A stretch of DNA of 64,000 bases from CADEER01 sp965216585 (GCA_965216585.1 CBDCGC010000003.1:1550001-1614000); one strand, 5' to 3'. Positions 26,074-35,708 are shown, numbered from the stretch's first letter. Translations and numbers: made by a program. Notes: a model not told the origin generated them from the letters alone.

Positions 26074-26080
26074 CTCCCCC
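26074..26080 (-). promoter_or_regulatory. Shine-Dalgarno that sets the B2 start
   Basis: GGGGGAG on the minus strand lies 6 bases before TTG (26067) and 12 before GTG (26061). It favours a start here over the outermost TTG at 26133. Confidence 0.45.
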
Positions 26081-26143
26081 GCACGGACACGGGCCCGAAA
26101 AGGGACCTTGACACTCCTCAAAGTGCCGTGCAAGCGTGGCAGG

Positions 26144-27661
26144 ATGCGCGTCTTGTTCTACTACCGCGGCATCGAAAACCTCGGTGTCGGCTACCTGATG
26201 TCGATGCTCAAAGCGAATGGTCACGAAATCGACCTCATCTTCGACCCGGGCTTCGACGACAACCTGTTCCTCAAGGCGCCGAAACTGCAGTGGCTCAATC
26301 GTCACGAAACGATGGTCGAGCGGGCGAAGTCCTTCCAGCCCGACCTGGTCGCGATCGGATCTTTGACCAACCTCTGGCCATTTGCCCAGCGCATGGCGAC
26401 TCGGCTCAAGCAGGAGCTCGGCGTTCCCATCATCGTCGGCGGCCACCACGCGCAAGCGCTGCCGGACTACGTCCTCTCCCATCCGGACGTCGATCACGTC
26501 TGCATCGGTGAAGGGGAGCTCGCGCTGCTCGAGTTGGTCAACCGCATGCAGGAGGGCCAGGACACGACCTCCGTTCCCGGCATCTGGTCCAAACGGGACG
26601 GCTTGATCCACCGCAACCCGATGGGCCAACTCGAAAACGATCTCGACAAGTTTCCGTTCCCCGAAAAGGAGCTCTGGTACGAGTACGGTTGCTTCCACGA
26701 CAACCTCGAAGTCTTCACCGGCCGCGGCTGCCCGTTCAAGTGTACGTTCTGCAACATCCACTACCAGCGCGAGATCTTCAAAGGCTCCGGTGATTTCCTG
26801 CGCAAGAGGTCGATTCCCAACGTCATCGAAGAGCTGAAAACCAATTTGGCCAAGTACGACGCGAAGACGGTGTCGGTCCACGACGACAACTTCACCACCA
26901 ATGCCAAGTGGGTCGAGGAGTTCTGTGAGGCCTACCGCAAGGAGATCAATCTCCCCTGGTACTGCTTCGGCTATCCGACCACCATCAAGCCGCGGCTGGT
27001 CAAAGCGATGAAAGCGGCCAACTGCATGACGGTGTTCATGGGTGTCGACTCCGGATCGCCGGAGATTCGCCGCGACCTCATGGAGCGTCCGATGTCGGAC
27101 GAGCTGATCTACGGCGCAGCGAAGCACATCAAGGACGCCGGCATCGGCCTGCAGGTTTCTTGTATCTACGGAATCCCGGGCGAGTCTCCCGAGCAGATGT
27201 GGCAAACGCTGGAAATGGTCGAGAAGATCGAGCCGACTCAGTCCTCCGCATACATCTTCTACCCCTTCCCCAAGACCAAGCTCTTCGAGAAATCCGTCCA
27301 GCTCGGTTACCTCGACGAGGCCGGGCAAGAGATGGTGCGCAAGGGCATCTCGGGCTACCACCACGAGTCGATCCTCAAGCACCCGCACAAAGAGCTCGCG
27401 GAAACCCTCGCCAAGACGACACCGATCTACGTCAGAACTCCCCCGCCGTTGAAACCTCTCCTGCGCTGGATGATCAACAACCACTTCAAGCGCTCAGCGC
27501 TCTTCCTCTACGTCGCCCTGATTCCGATCACCTTCCCCTACCTCGGGCTCGAGGGTATCAAGGTCACGCTCAAAATGGCCTGGAAATCCCTGTGGCGGAG
27601 TGTATCGGGCAGGAACGAGCTCGCGCGAGAAAACGAAAATACGGGCGAGCTCGCCGCCTGA
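26144..27661 (+). CDS. B12-binding-type radical SAM protein
   Basis: A 505-residue protein with an N-terminal Rossmann-like region (1-150) in the position of a cobalamin-binding domain, then a radical SAM core. Cys196, Cys200 and Cys203 (CPFKCTFCN) bind the 4Fe-4S cluster. VCIGEGELALLELV is the typical linker motif of this class. The classical DxHxxG cobalamin-ligand motif is not seen. The C-terminal 90 residues include a hydrophobic stretch (LFLYVALIPITFPYLGL) suggesting membrane association. Relatives modify lipids, hopanoids, antibiotics or sugars. Start ATG 26144. A zinc-ribbon methyltransferase follows after 36 bases. Confidence 0.82.
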   Translation: MRVLFYYRGIENLGVGYLMSMLKANGHEIDLIFDPGFDDNLFLKAPKLQWLNRHETMVERAKSFQPDLVAIGSLTNLWPFAQRMATRLKQELGVPIIVGGHHAQALPDYVLSHPDVDHVCIGEGELALLELVNRMQEGQDTTSVPGIWSKRDGLIHRNPMGQLENDLDKFPFPEKELWYEYGCFHDNLEVFTGRGCPFKCTFCNIHYQREIFKGSGDFLRKRSIPNVIEELKTNLAKYDAKTVSVHDDNFTTNAKWVEEFCEAYRKEINLPWYCFGYPTTIKPRLVKAMKAANCMTVFMGVDSGSPEIRRDLMERPMSDELIYGAAKHIKDAGIGLQVSCIYGIPGESPEQMWQTLEMVEKIEPTQSSAYIFYPFPKTKLFEKSVQLGYLDEAGQEMVRKGISGYHHESILKHPHKELAETLAKTTPIYVRTPPPLKPLLRWMINNHFKRSALFLYVALIPITFPYLGLEGIKVTLKMAWKSLWRSVSGRNELARENENTGELAA

Positions 27662-27697
27662 GGCGGCCGGTGCGGCGCACTGCGATCGAGATCGGAC

Positions 27698-28591
27698 GTG
27701 CCAGTCGAGCAGTGCCCGTTGTGCGGTGAGCGCGATCTGACCCTGCTCTACCCGAGCACTTTGCGCAAACGTCGCCACCCGGCGTCCCAGTACCACTGCA
27801 CGAGCCACGGCTTGGGCATCCATCCCGACATCTTTCGCTGCCGTTCGTGCTCGATGGTTTTCAATGAAGCCGCTCCGGAAGCGGCCGACGTCACCGGCGA
27901 GTACGAACAAGTCGAAGATCCAGAGTACCTGGCACAACGCGAATCCCGTCGGCTCACGTTTTTTCGCGAGCTCGATGCAATCGAAAAGGTCCAGACCATC
28001 GGCTCTCTTCTCGACGTCGGATGCTATACCGGCTTTTTTCTCGAGTGTGCGCGCGAGCGCGGGTGGAACGCCCAAGGGGTCGAGCCCAGTCGCTGGGCCG
28101 CCGGCTACGCGCGAGAGAAACTCGGCTTCGAGGTTTTCAACGGACCGATCGAGAGCTACGCCGATGATCGCCGCTTCGACGTCTTGACCCTGTGGGACGT
28201 TCTCGAACACCTACCCAACCCGGTCGAGGTCATGACCGTGCTGCGCCAGCACATCGAGCAAGACGGCCTGCTCGTCTTCGCCACGCACAACCTCGACCAC
28301 AAGGTCGCCAAAGTGCTCGGCAGGCATTTTCCACTCTTCATGGAAATGCACACCGTTCACTTCAACAACGATACGCTGCACCGTCTGCTCGAGCAGACGG
28401 GCTTTCGACTCGTTCACAAGCACAACCAGATGCGCGCCGTTCGACTGGGCTACCTCATCTCCCGCCTGCGCCGCTTCGGCGAGCTACCGGAGCGCCTCGC
28501 CCAATCCACCGCTCGGGCGCTGTCGCTCGAAGATCGCATCCTCTGGACAGGTCTGGTCGGCGTCGAGACGTATTTCGCACGGCCGAGTTGA
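27698..28591 (+). CDS. SAM methyltransferase with N-terminal Cys-rich ribbon
   Basis: A 297-residue methyltransferase starting at GTG 27698. CPLCG and CRSCSMVFN (about residues 6 and 49) form an N-terminal zinc-binding region, SLLDVGCYTGFFLECA is SAM motif I and LTLWDVLEHLPNPVEVM motif II, followed by the HTVHFNNDTLHRLLEQTGF segment usual in the group. It resembles the methyltransferase at 12168-13028 in layout. It is transcribed with the radical SAM gene upstream; the pair may act on one substrate. Confidence 0.8.
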   Translation: MPVEQCPLCGERDLTLLYPSTLRKRRHPASQYHCTSHGLGIHPDIFRCRSCSMVFNEAAPEAADVTGEYEQVEDPEYLAQRESRRLTFFRELDAIEKVQTIGSLLDVGCYTGFFLECARERGWNAQGVEPSRWAAGYAREKLGFEVFNGPIESYADDRRFDVLTLWDVLEHLPNPVEVMTVLRQHIEQDGLLVFATHNLDHKVAKVLGRHFPLFMEMHTVHFNNDTLHRLLEQTGFRLVHKHNQMRAVRLGYLISRLRRFGELPERLAQSTARALSLEDRILWTGLVGVETYFARPS

Positions 28592-28634
28592 CCTCAAAGA
28601 AATCGCGATCACAGCGGAATCGCCGAAGAGCCCG

Positions 28635-30719
28635 TCAACGAACCTCGACTCGCACCCTTGCGCCGCCGTCAAACCATTCGCCCGCTTGCGTCAGGCCGAT
28701 CTCGAGATCGTAGGCGCCGGCCGGCACACCGGCACGACAGGCGACCTCCGTTCGCACCTTCTCCCCTTGCCGCAAGTCGAAAGGCAGGCGGTCGGCGCGT
28801 TCGATCTCGGCGCGAACCTCACCATCTAGACCACGCCAACGACAGCCGACATCGACGCGCAGGGCATCGTCGTACGTCAGCACTGGTAGGGTTGCGCCCG
28901 AGTTCTCGACTTCCAGAGCTACGTACGCGACTGTGCCAGAGCGTGGGTGTCGCGTCTCCGCCACGGCACGGATTCGCACACGTCGCTGCGCTCGGGGAAT
29001 CAGGCGCAACGGTGCGCCGGTCACGGTCTCTCCGAGCTGCGGCTCGAGCAAGGCACGGCGCAGATCCGCGGCAACGACACGCTCCACTTCAAAGAGCCGC
29101 GCAGCGCCGAAGCGCCCGACACTGCGCGTGCCGGGAAAGCTGCTCGCTCGGGGCAAACCGTTCCCATGCACCACGACGTAGCGCACTCCCGCCATCCGCT
29201 GCAGCAACTCCAGGGCCCGAGCGTCCGGCAGAGCCCGCGCCAACGCCATCAGGAGGGGGTAGCTCGGCGGTTCGTAGCCGGCGCGACCGTTGAGTAGAGG
29301 CTGCCAGTGGAAGGTGCTTCGATAGGTGTACAGGCTCTCCCGCAATTGCTCAGCCGCATCGTCTCTGCCGCCGCCGGGAAGTTCGATGACTGCACCGGCC
29401 GGCAGCGTCGCCAGGGCGCGGTAGACCGGCGGCAGCCGATCGCCCACCTCGGCGGCGCGCACTGCGTAGGTTCGCGTCAGCAGCGAATAGTCCAAAACGA
29501 TCAACGCGATCGCCGCGACCACTGCGACCGGGCGCCAGCGTCCGGCGATCCACGCGGCGCGGGACAGGGCATCGAGCCCCATTCCCGCCAGAGACGCCAG
29601 GCCGATCATGATGAAGAGGACAAATCGGCTCGGCGCGCGCATCGCCGAAAATCCCGGTATGACGGACACCGCCAGATCGTAGGGTGCGAGCGGAGGAAGT
29701 GGCTCGACCGCCGGGCCGAGAGAAAGCGCGGCGCACGAAAGCGCGATCGCCGCGGCGCCGCTGCGAGCCCAGGCGGGCTGTCTTTGCCGGCGAGCCGCGA
29801 GCAATCCCAAAGCGGACAAAGCGACGACGACCAGACCGACGTAGTAGCCTTCAGCTCGCACCAACAGGAGTCGGTGCAGGCGCACGGAGAGATAGCGCAG
29901 CAGCTCCGCAGCCTGCTCGGTGGGCAGAGTTCCTTCGGCCCGGCTCGCGAGATACGGCGTCGCCAAAATCAAAAAGGGCGCGATTGCCAGCAGCGCGGCG
30001 AGCCCGACCGCCCACATGCGATCAGCCGGCGGCCGCTCGCGGCTGGCGACGACGGCGAGCAGATAGGCCGCCAGGGCGATCAGGGACATGTAGGCCAAGT
30101 AGAACGAGCACAGACACTGCAGGCCAAGGCAGATGGAGAAGGCGACGAGCCAGCGCCGCCGATCGGCGATCAGCGCCCGGTCCAGGGCCAGAAGAGCAAG
30201 GACGAAGTAGAATCCAGCGACCAAGTGGGCGTGCGCCAGCAAGTGGAGTCGCAGCGGAAAGTAGGCGAATACCAGGCCGCCGCCAAACGCCGCCAGCCGA
30301 GCACACTGCCATGAACGCAACAACGCATACATCGACGCCCCACATGCGCTCAACGCGACGAAGAGATTCGCCTGGTTGGCGAGAATCGGATTGCCGGTCA
30401 GAGCATAGACGGGACCAAACAAGGGGACGTGGCCGAGCATGTGCTCCGTGCTGGTGAGCGCACGGCTGGCCGGGTGAAAGATGTTTGCGTCGAAGAGCGA
30501 CAAAGGTGCCGTCGTCAAGGCGTGCACGTCCCACGCCATGACCCAGAGAATCGCGTAGATGTCAGCCAGCGAGAAGAGCGAGAGCACGCCCTTCATCTCC
30601 GGATCGATCAACGTGGAGCTCGGTTCGCGAAACAGCGGGAACGTCAGCACGAACGTCGTCGCGGCGTAACCTGCGAACACACCGAACGCAGCGATCGCCG
30701 GCCGCCAGCGCTGGGACAT
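28635..30719 (-). CDS. Large polytopic membrane protein of island family A, A1
   Basis: A 694-residue member of a five-gene family in this window. About eleven helices occupy roughly 10-420; a soluble part follows, ending in a beta-rich domain (about 580-694). Family landmarks: VMAWDVHAL then FDANIFHP (near 77), STEHMLG, IPGFSAMRAPSRF, FHWQPLLNG, LPDARALELLQR, and at the end GLTQAGEWFD. The ATG complementary to 30717-30719 has GGAG 7 bases upstream; a GTG sits directly before it. It is the last gene of the operon 37461-28635. The topology and acidic first loop suggest a GT-C transferase; this is inference. Confidence 0.65.
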   Translation of the reverse strand: MSQRWRPAIAAFGVFAGYAATTFVLTFPLFREPSSTLIDPEMKGVLSLFSLADIYAILWVMAWDVHALTTAPLSLFDANIFHPASRALTSTEHMLGHVPLFGPVYALTGNPILANQANLFVALSACGASMYALLRSWQCARLAAFGGGLVFAYFPLRLHLLAHAHLVAGFYFVLALLALDRALIADRRRWLVAFSICLGLQCLCSFYLAYMSLIALAAYLLAVVASRERPPADRMWAVGLAALLAIAPFLILATPYLASRAEGTLPTEQAAELLRYLSVRLHRLLLVRAEGYYVGLVVVALSALGLLAARRQRQPAWARSGAAAIALSCAALSLGPAVEPLPPLAPYDLAVSVIPGFSAMRAPSRFVLFIMIGLASLAGMGLDALSRAAWIAGRWRPVAVVAAIALIVLDYSLLTRTYAVRAAEVGDRLPPVYRALATLPAGAVIELPGGGRDDAAEQLRESLYTYRSTFHWQPLLNGRAGYEPPSYPLLMALARALPDARALELLQRMAGVRYVVVHGNGLPRASSFPGTRSVGRFGAARLFEVERVVAADLRRALLEPQLGETVTGAPLRLIPRAQRRVRIRAVAETRHPRSGTVAYVALEVENSGATLPVLTYDDALRVDVGCRWRGLDGEVRAEIERADRLPFDLRQGEKVRTEVACRAGVPAGAYDLEIGLTQAGEWFDGGARVRVEVR

Positions 30720-30723
30720 CACG

Positions 30724-31767
30724 TCACTCCAGTCCCGCCAGGGCCCCTTCGGGCTCGCTCAACCGCTGGTGGAGATACTCGGCGAACCGACGATGCGCTC
30801 TGGCATTCGGATGCGGATTCGTGCGGGCGATCCACAGCGTTTCCGCCGACTCGCCGGCAACGGAGGAATACCCTTGAACCACCTGCAGCCCACGCCTCGA
30901 CGCCGCCTCCTCGATCCGGTCATACACCTCGACAAAGGGGTGGAACGCGCGCAAGTAGGCGAGAATCGGGTGGACAAAGACGACGACCGGCGTCTGCGCA
31001 CGCTTCTGGATGGCCGCCAATCGGTCAAACGCGGAAACGAAGGAAGCCCAGGCTTTGGGATTGTCCAGGTAGTTGTCGAGAACCTCAAACATGTACGTTC
31101 CGCGCGGTGGCCGCAGCGCCGTCCTAAACGACACCCAACGCGGCCACAGCAGGCGCAAGAGATGCGAAGGCGAACTCTGAAAGCGATTGAAACGCGCTTG
31201 TTGGCGGGCAATCGTCTCGCTGTCGATCGTCCTCCTGTAGCCAACGACCTCGAGGTCGTTGGCCGTCAGTCCGTAGAGAATCAAATCGGGCCCGAGCGAC
31301 AGTCCCAACGTTTCCAACCGCTCGACGACGTGATGGATGTTGAGCCCGGAAAGACCGAGATTCAGCACCTCGTAGCGAGTCTTCCGACTGTCTTCGTTCA
31401 GCAGATCGGCCAGGACGGCTGCGTACGCCTCTTCCTCGGCAACCCCTTCTCCCATGACGAAGGAATCTCCGACGGCAACGATTCTGAAAACATCGTTGGC
31501 CGGCTCGGTGGCGACCTCGGGGCCGCGGAAGCCGTGGCGATTGGTGCGGTGATAGACACCCTTATGAACACCTTCGATGTTCGGCGCCGCGAGCTCGAAG
31601 AGTGTCGTCAACTCCTTCAGCCCGCTCGGCGGCGAAGCGCTTTCCCGCGCCTGCGTCGGTTCGACATACCAGGCGCGCGCAAGGATCTCGCCGGCCAGAA
31701 TTCCAGCAGCAACACCCGCCACAGCAAGCGCGACACGGGCCACCAAGCCGGCCAACGGCGCCTTCAC
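30724..31767 (-). CDS. SGNH/GDSL-type hydrolase with altered catalytic Asp
   Basis: A 347-residue protein with an N-terminal membrane helix (about 8-28) and an exported SGNH domain. VGDSFVMGEG holds the nucleophile Ser102, LGLSGLNIHHV the Gly block and LTANDLEV the Asn. The last block reads TNPHPN (Asn317, His319) where the paralogue at 47025-48089 has DPHPN, so the usual catalytic Asp is replaced. The start is GTG at 31767 behind GAGAGGGGG; the frame stays open upstream into A2 but without resemblance. It sits between two family A genes. SGNH proteins of such clusters usually move or remove acyl groups on glycans. Confidence 0.75.
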   Translation of the reverse strand: MKAPLAGLVARVALAVAGVAAGILAGEILARAWYVEPTQARESASPPSGLKELTTLFELAAPNIEGVHKGVYHRTNRHGFRGPEVATEPANDVFRIVAVGDSFVMGEGVAEEEAYAAVLADLLNEDSRKTRYEVLNLGLSGLNIHHVVERLETLGLSLGPDLILYGLTANDLEVVGYRRTIDSETIARQQARFNRFQSSPSHLLRLLWPRWVSFRTALRPPRGTYMFEVLDNYLDNPKAWASFVSAFDRLAAIQKRAQTPVVVFVHPILAYLRAFHPFVEVYDRIEEAASRRGLQVVQGYSSVAGESAETLWIARTNPHPNARAHRRFAEYLHQRLSEPEGALAGLE

Positions 31768-31834
31768 AGCCCCCTCTCGATACTGGAAACGCCCCTCGCA
31801 GGGGGAGATGGCTTGGCAGCGGACGCCCCTCGCA

Positions 31835-34012
31835 TCATCCGCCTTTGCCGACCTCTGGAACCTCGAGCGGCTCATCGAACCACTCGTCGCCCTGACGAAT
31901 CCCCACTCGCAGGCGCCAATTGCCGAGACGCGGCCTGCGCAGCACGAGGTGCTCTTCGAGGGTTTCGCCAGGCGGCACATCGCTGGCCAATAGAATCCTC
32001 GTCACGGGAGTCGTCGTCTTTCCGTTCACGCCCCGCCAAAACACTCCAAGCGAGACGACGCGAGTGGGATCGGCGGCGAGAACCGGCCAGGCGACGTCAG
32101 ACAAGTTGGTGATGCGCAGAGAAAGCTTCACTCCACTCCTTCCCGGAACGGGCTGCATCGGACGTGAGATCTCCAAGCCAGCGACTCTTTCCTCGCTACT
32201 CAGCACCCTCAGGCGATTGCCCAGCAGGGTTCGATCGAGAGAATCCGGGTCGGCGAGCAGCAAATCCTTCAAATCGGCCTCCCCGGTTCGCAGCTCGAAC
32301 AGACAAGAGCGTCCGTAGCGGTGAATCTTCTCGACCGGCAGCTTCTCCCAGGCTGGGCCAGCATCGGAATTCAAGATCTGGGTTGGAATCGTCATATAGC
32401 GCAGCCCCGTCGTGCGCTGAAGGAGGTCGAAGGCCTGGCGGTCCGGGAGTCGATGCGTGAGATCCTCGATGACTCGACCCGCCGGCGGGACGTAGCTCGT
32501 ACTTCCGTTCACCAACGGGAACCAATAGAACGTGCTGTAGTACATGTTCTTGAGGTCCTCGAAGCGACGCTGGCCGCGAATCTCGTGCGATATGTGCAAC
32601 ACCGGCCCCTTCGGCAGTTTCGCCAACGCCCGGTGGATTCTCGGCAGTCCCCAGAGCTGCCCGGGGCGCCACCCGACCGGGGCGCGGTTACCAGCGTGAT
32701 CGTAGTCGAACGAAGTTGCGATCAGAGCGAGCGGCAACACGATCATTCCGACCCGCCGCGCCAACTCCTCGTCGCGAACCTTGTCGAGCCACCTTCCCAT
32801 TCCCAGTCCCGCCAGCGCAGCAAAACCAAACATCGCCGGGTAGGCGAAGCGCGACGGCACGCGCATCGATGAAAACCCCGGAACCCAATCGACGAGATAC
32901 GCGTACGGACCCTTGATCACCACGCCGCCAAGGTTGGTCAAAGGGCCGAGGCTGAGAGAATGGCAGACCAGCCAGATCGTCGCTGCGCCGGCCACCGCCC
33001 ACGGTGGCCCGTAGCGACGGCGCCCGAAAACGCATCCCAGCGCCGCCAGGAACGGAACCACTCCCAGATAGCACGTCGAACCGCGCCAGAGATGTGCGTC
33101 TCCCGCACGCAGGCTCTTGGGAGAGAGGTAGAGACTGCGCAGAGGCTCGTTCGAGAACGCGCGCAGCTTCTTCGACTGGCTGTAGTCCGGTATCACCCCG
33201 ACTTGGGTTCGACGGAGCAGGGGCCGGTGAAAGAGACCCACCGCGACCGCCACGACGAGAAGCGCAAGCCCACAAGACACGACTCCGCGCCACTGAATCC
33301 GACGCCAGCTCCACAAGAGAAGTGCCGTGCCGTAGCACGCCAGCGCAGTGATCGTGAAGAACCCGACGTACACCGAGCAGACCATCTGCCAAGCGAGAAA
33401 GAAGGCGAATCCGGCAGCATAGGCTGCGCTGCCCCGTAGCAACGACCGGTCGAGACAAGCGAGCGCCACCGGCAGAAAGCCGTTCGCATGCATCTGCATC
33501 TCCGACAAGCTGGTCATACGCCTGGGAAAGTAGGCGAGGATAAAGCCGCCGAAAAACGCGGCCGCGGGTCGGACGCCCCAGTGTCGCAGCAGCACGTACA
33601 CGCCCAACCCGGTGGTGGTGAAGCTACCGAGCACCATCGCGTTGAACCCGAGCAACGGGTTCTTCGTCAGAGCGTAGAGAGACGCAAAGAACGGCTGGTA
33701 GCCGAGCATGTGCTCGGCGCCGGCCAACATACCGGGGACGGGGTGGAAGATGTTGGCGTTGAAAAAGTTGGTCGGATCGGAAGTCAAGCTCTCGAAACCC
33801 CACGACAGGACCCACAGAATGAGGTTGGTATCCGCCGTGCCGAGACCCCCCAGGTGAAGAACCGTGCTGCCGGGGGCAATGAACAACGGCGCCAGCAAGC
33901 AAACGGTGATCGCCGCATAGCCGGCCCCCGCCAGACAAATCTCCAGCCCGACGCGCGCCCAGTGGGGCATGCGCTGCGCCCGTTCAGCGAGCGATTTCGA
34001 GTTCCGAACCAT
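31835..34012 (-). CDS. Large polytopic membrane protein of island family A, A2
   Basis: A 725-residue family A member. It has the five landmarks VLSWGFESL with FNANIFHP, AEHMLGYQPFF, VPGFSSMRVPSRF, FYWFPLVNG and LPDRQAFDLLQR, then a C-terminal beta domain with VAWPVLAADPT and RQGDEWFD. About eleven helices fill the first 450 residues. The ATG complementary to 34010-34012 overlaps the acetyltransferase end by 29 bases; an ATG at 33970, 13 bases beyond that stop, is equally possible and would give 711 residues. It is followed after 67 bases by the SGNH gene. Predicted extracytoplasmic glycan or lipid enzyme; activity unknown. Confidence 0.65.
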   Translation of the reverse strand: MVRNSKSLAERAQRMPHWARVGLEICLAGAGYAAITVCLLAPLFIAPGSTVLHLGGLGTADTNLILWVLSWGFESLTSDPTNFFNANIFHPVPGMLAGAEHMLGYQPFFASLYALTKNPLLGFNAMVLGSFTTTGLGVYVLLRHWGVRPAAAFFGGFILAYFPRRMTSLSEMQMHANGFLPVALACLDRSLLRGSAAYAAGFAFFLAWQMVCSVYVGFFTITALACYGTALLLWSWRRIQWRGVVSCGLALLVVAVAVGLFHRPLLRRTQVGVIPDYSQSKKLRAFSNEPLRSLYLSPKSLRAGDAHLWRGSTCYLGVVPFLAALGCVFGRRRYGPPWAVAGAATIWLVCHSLSLGPLTNLGGVVIKGPYAYLVDWVPGFSSMRVPSRFAYPAMFGFAALAGLGMGRWLDKVRDEELARRVGMIVLPLALIATSFDYDHAGNRAPVGWRPGQLWGLPRIHRALAKLPKGPVLHISHEIRGQRRFEDLKNMYYSTFYWFPLVNGSTSYVPPAGRVIEDLTHRLPDRQAFDLLQRTTGLRYMTIPTQILNSDAGPAWEKLPVEKIHRYGRSCLFELRTGEADLKDLLLADPDSLDRTLLGNRLRVLSSEERVAGLEISRPMQPVPGRSGVKLSLRITNLSDVAWPVLAADPTRVVSLGVFWRGVNGKTTTPVTRILLASDVPPGETLEEHLVLRRPRLGNWRLRVGIRQGDEWFDEPLEVPEVGKGG

Positions 34013-34553
34013 GCAGGCGGTAGCGCCTTCCACACTGACAGACGTGCGATTCCGGCAGACGCCGAGCGCACTCACACACCCAACCGATGGCGCTGGCGGG
34101 GTTGCCAACGACGAGCGAGTGCGCGGCAACGGGGCCGGTCACGACCGCTCCGGCGCCGACGAAGGCGTAGCTTCCGATGCGGTTCCCACAAACGATCGTC
34201 GCGTTGGCGCCAATCGTCGCGCCACGTTCGACCTCGGTCGGCAAGAACTCCTCCGCCGGCGTCCTATGCTCGATTCGCGGCATCAAGTCGTTGGTGAAGA
34301 CGGCGTTCGGACCGACGAAGACGAAATCGCCCAGGTGAACACGGTCCCAGACAGACACCCCGTTCTTGATCGTAACTCCGTCACCAACCCGCGCACCGGA
34401 CTCGATGAAAACGCAATCGCAGATGTTGCAATCTTTGCCGACTACCGCTCCAGCGAGAATGTGCGCGAACGCCCACACCCTCGTATTGGCGCCGATCTCA
34501 TCCGATTCGACCAGTGCCTGCGGGTGGACAAAGACCGTAGCGTCGATACCCAC
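33984..34553 (-). CDS. wbpD: Hexapeptide-repeat N-acetyltransferase, WbpD-like
   Basis: A 189-residue left-handed beta-helix acetyltransferase. It closely follows WbpD, which acetylates the 3-amino group of UDP-2-acetamido-3-amino-2,3-dideoxyglucuronate: NTRVWAFAHILAGAVVGKDC, VFVGPNAVFTND, ERGATIGANATIVCG, GAGAVVTGPV and NPASAIGWVCECA all fall in the expected order. The C-terminus has a CxC plus C group (ESHVCQCGRRY). GTG start complementary to 34551-34553, 3 bases after the aminotransferase stop. With the neighbouring aminotransferase and oxidoreductase it forms a diacetamido-sugar trio. Confidence 0.82.
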   Translation of the reverse strand: MGIDATVFVHPQALVESDEIGANTRVWAFAHILAGAVVGKDCNICDCVFIESGARVGDGVTIKNGVSVWDRVHLGDFVFVGPNAVFTNDLMPRIEHRTPAEEFLPTEVERGATIGANATIVCGNRIGSYAFVGAGAVVTGPVAAHSLVVGNPASAIGWVCECARRLPESHVCQCGRRYRLHGSELEIAR

Positions 34554-34556
34554 ACC

Positions 34557-35663
34557 CTACCCCAACGCTGCAATCAGCGCTTCGACGACCTGCTCTTGCT
34601 GCGCGCGATCGATACCGGGAAAGATCGGTAGCGAGAGAATCTCCCCCGCGAGTTGTTCGCTGACCGGGAAGTCACCTTTGCGGTAGCCCAAACCGGAGAG
34701 GGCTCCCTGCTCGTGCAAAGGCGCCGGATAGTGGATTCCTGCGCCAACGCCGGCTGCTTGCAAGCGCTCCAACACACCATCCCGACCCGGCACGCGAATG
34801 ACGTAGAGATGCCATACGTGCTCGTTCCCTTCAGCCACCCCCGGAACACCAACGTCACCGACGCCTTGCAAGAGCTCCGCGTAGTACGCAGCAGCAGCGC
34901 GGCGCTCTTCGTTCCAACGCTGCAAGCGCGCAAGCTTGGCGCTCAAGACGACCGCCTGCACGGTATCGAGACGCGAGTTGAAACCGATTTCGGGATGCGA
35001 GTACTTCACCGTGCTGCCCCAGTTGCGCAACTTGCGCAGGCGCTCGGCAATCTCATCCGAGCCGGTCAACACCGCACCGCCATCGCCGTAGGCACCGAGG
35101 TTCTTTCCCGGGTAGAAGCTCACACCGGCGGCCGCACCGAATCCACCGATGCCGATTCCCGCCTGGCGGGCGCCGTGCGCCTGCGCTGCGTCCTCGACGA
35201 CCGCCAGCCCGTGTCGCGATGCGATTTCGCCGATCGCCGCCATCGGCGCAATCTGCCCGTAGAGGTGAACCGGCATGATCGCCTTCGTCTTGTCGCCGAT
35301 GCGATCCTCGATCTGACCGGCATCGATCAGAGAATACTCCTCATCGCAATCGACCAACACCGGAGTCGCACCGGCTCGCATGACCGCCAATGCGCTGGCA
35401 ATGAACGTGTTGGCCGGCAGGATCACTTCGTCGCCGGCGCCGACGCCGAGGGCGCGCAATGCACACTCGAGCGCATCGGTACCGCTGCCAACACCGACGC
35501 AATGAGCGGCGCCGCAGAACGAGGCAAAGGCGTTCTCAAAATCCGCGACTTCGGCACCGAGAATGAAGGCGCCGCGGCGCATGACCGAATCCAACGCGCT
35601 CTTTACTTCGCCTTCGATCTCGCGATGCTGCAGACCGAGATCCACCAGGGGAATGTTCGCCAT
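34557..35663 (-). CDS. DegT/DnrJ/EryC1/StrS aminotransferase (WbpE-like)
   Basis: A 368-residue PLP-dependent nucleotide-sugar aminotransferase. GVGSGTDAL binds the PLP phosphate, VVEDAAQAHGA holds Asp158 that pairs with the PLP nitrogen, and SFYPGKNLGAYGDGG contains the Schiff-base Lys187. In the WbpB-WbpE-WbpD route this enzyme aminates the 3-keto sugar made by the oxidoreductase. Its neighbours are an oxidoreductase upstream (45-base gap) and a WbpD-like acetyltransferase 3 bases downstream. Position 3 of the sugar is inferred from the acetyltransferase; the family also works at position 4. Confidence 0.88.
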   Translation of the reverse strand: MANIPLVDLGLQHREIEGEVKSALDSVMRRGAFILGAEVADFENAFASFCGAAHCVGVGSGTDALECALRALGVGAGDEVILPANTFIASALAVMRAGATPVLVDCDEEYSLIDAGQIEDRIGDKTKAIMPVHLYGQIAPMAAIGEIASRHGLAVVEDAAQAHGARQAGIGIGGFGAAAGVSFYPGKNLGAYGDGGAVLTGSDEIAERLRKLRNWGSTVKYSHPEIGFNSRLDTVQAVVLSAKLARLQRWNEERRAAAAYYAELLQGVGDVGVPGVAEGNEHVWHLYVIRVPGRDGVLERLQAAGVGAGIHYPAPLHEQGALSGLGYRKGDFPVSEQLAGEILSLPIFPGIDRAQQEQVVEALIAALG

Positions 35664-35708
35664 CGAGCCAACCCTTCGTTTCCTCGCCCAGCAAGCCGGC
35701 GAGGCAAG

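Noticed and set aside
29307..30314. A 335-codon plus-strand frame opposite A1
   Set aside because: Same reason: a charged, repetitive shadow of a paralogue-supported gene.
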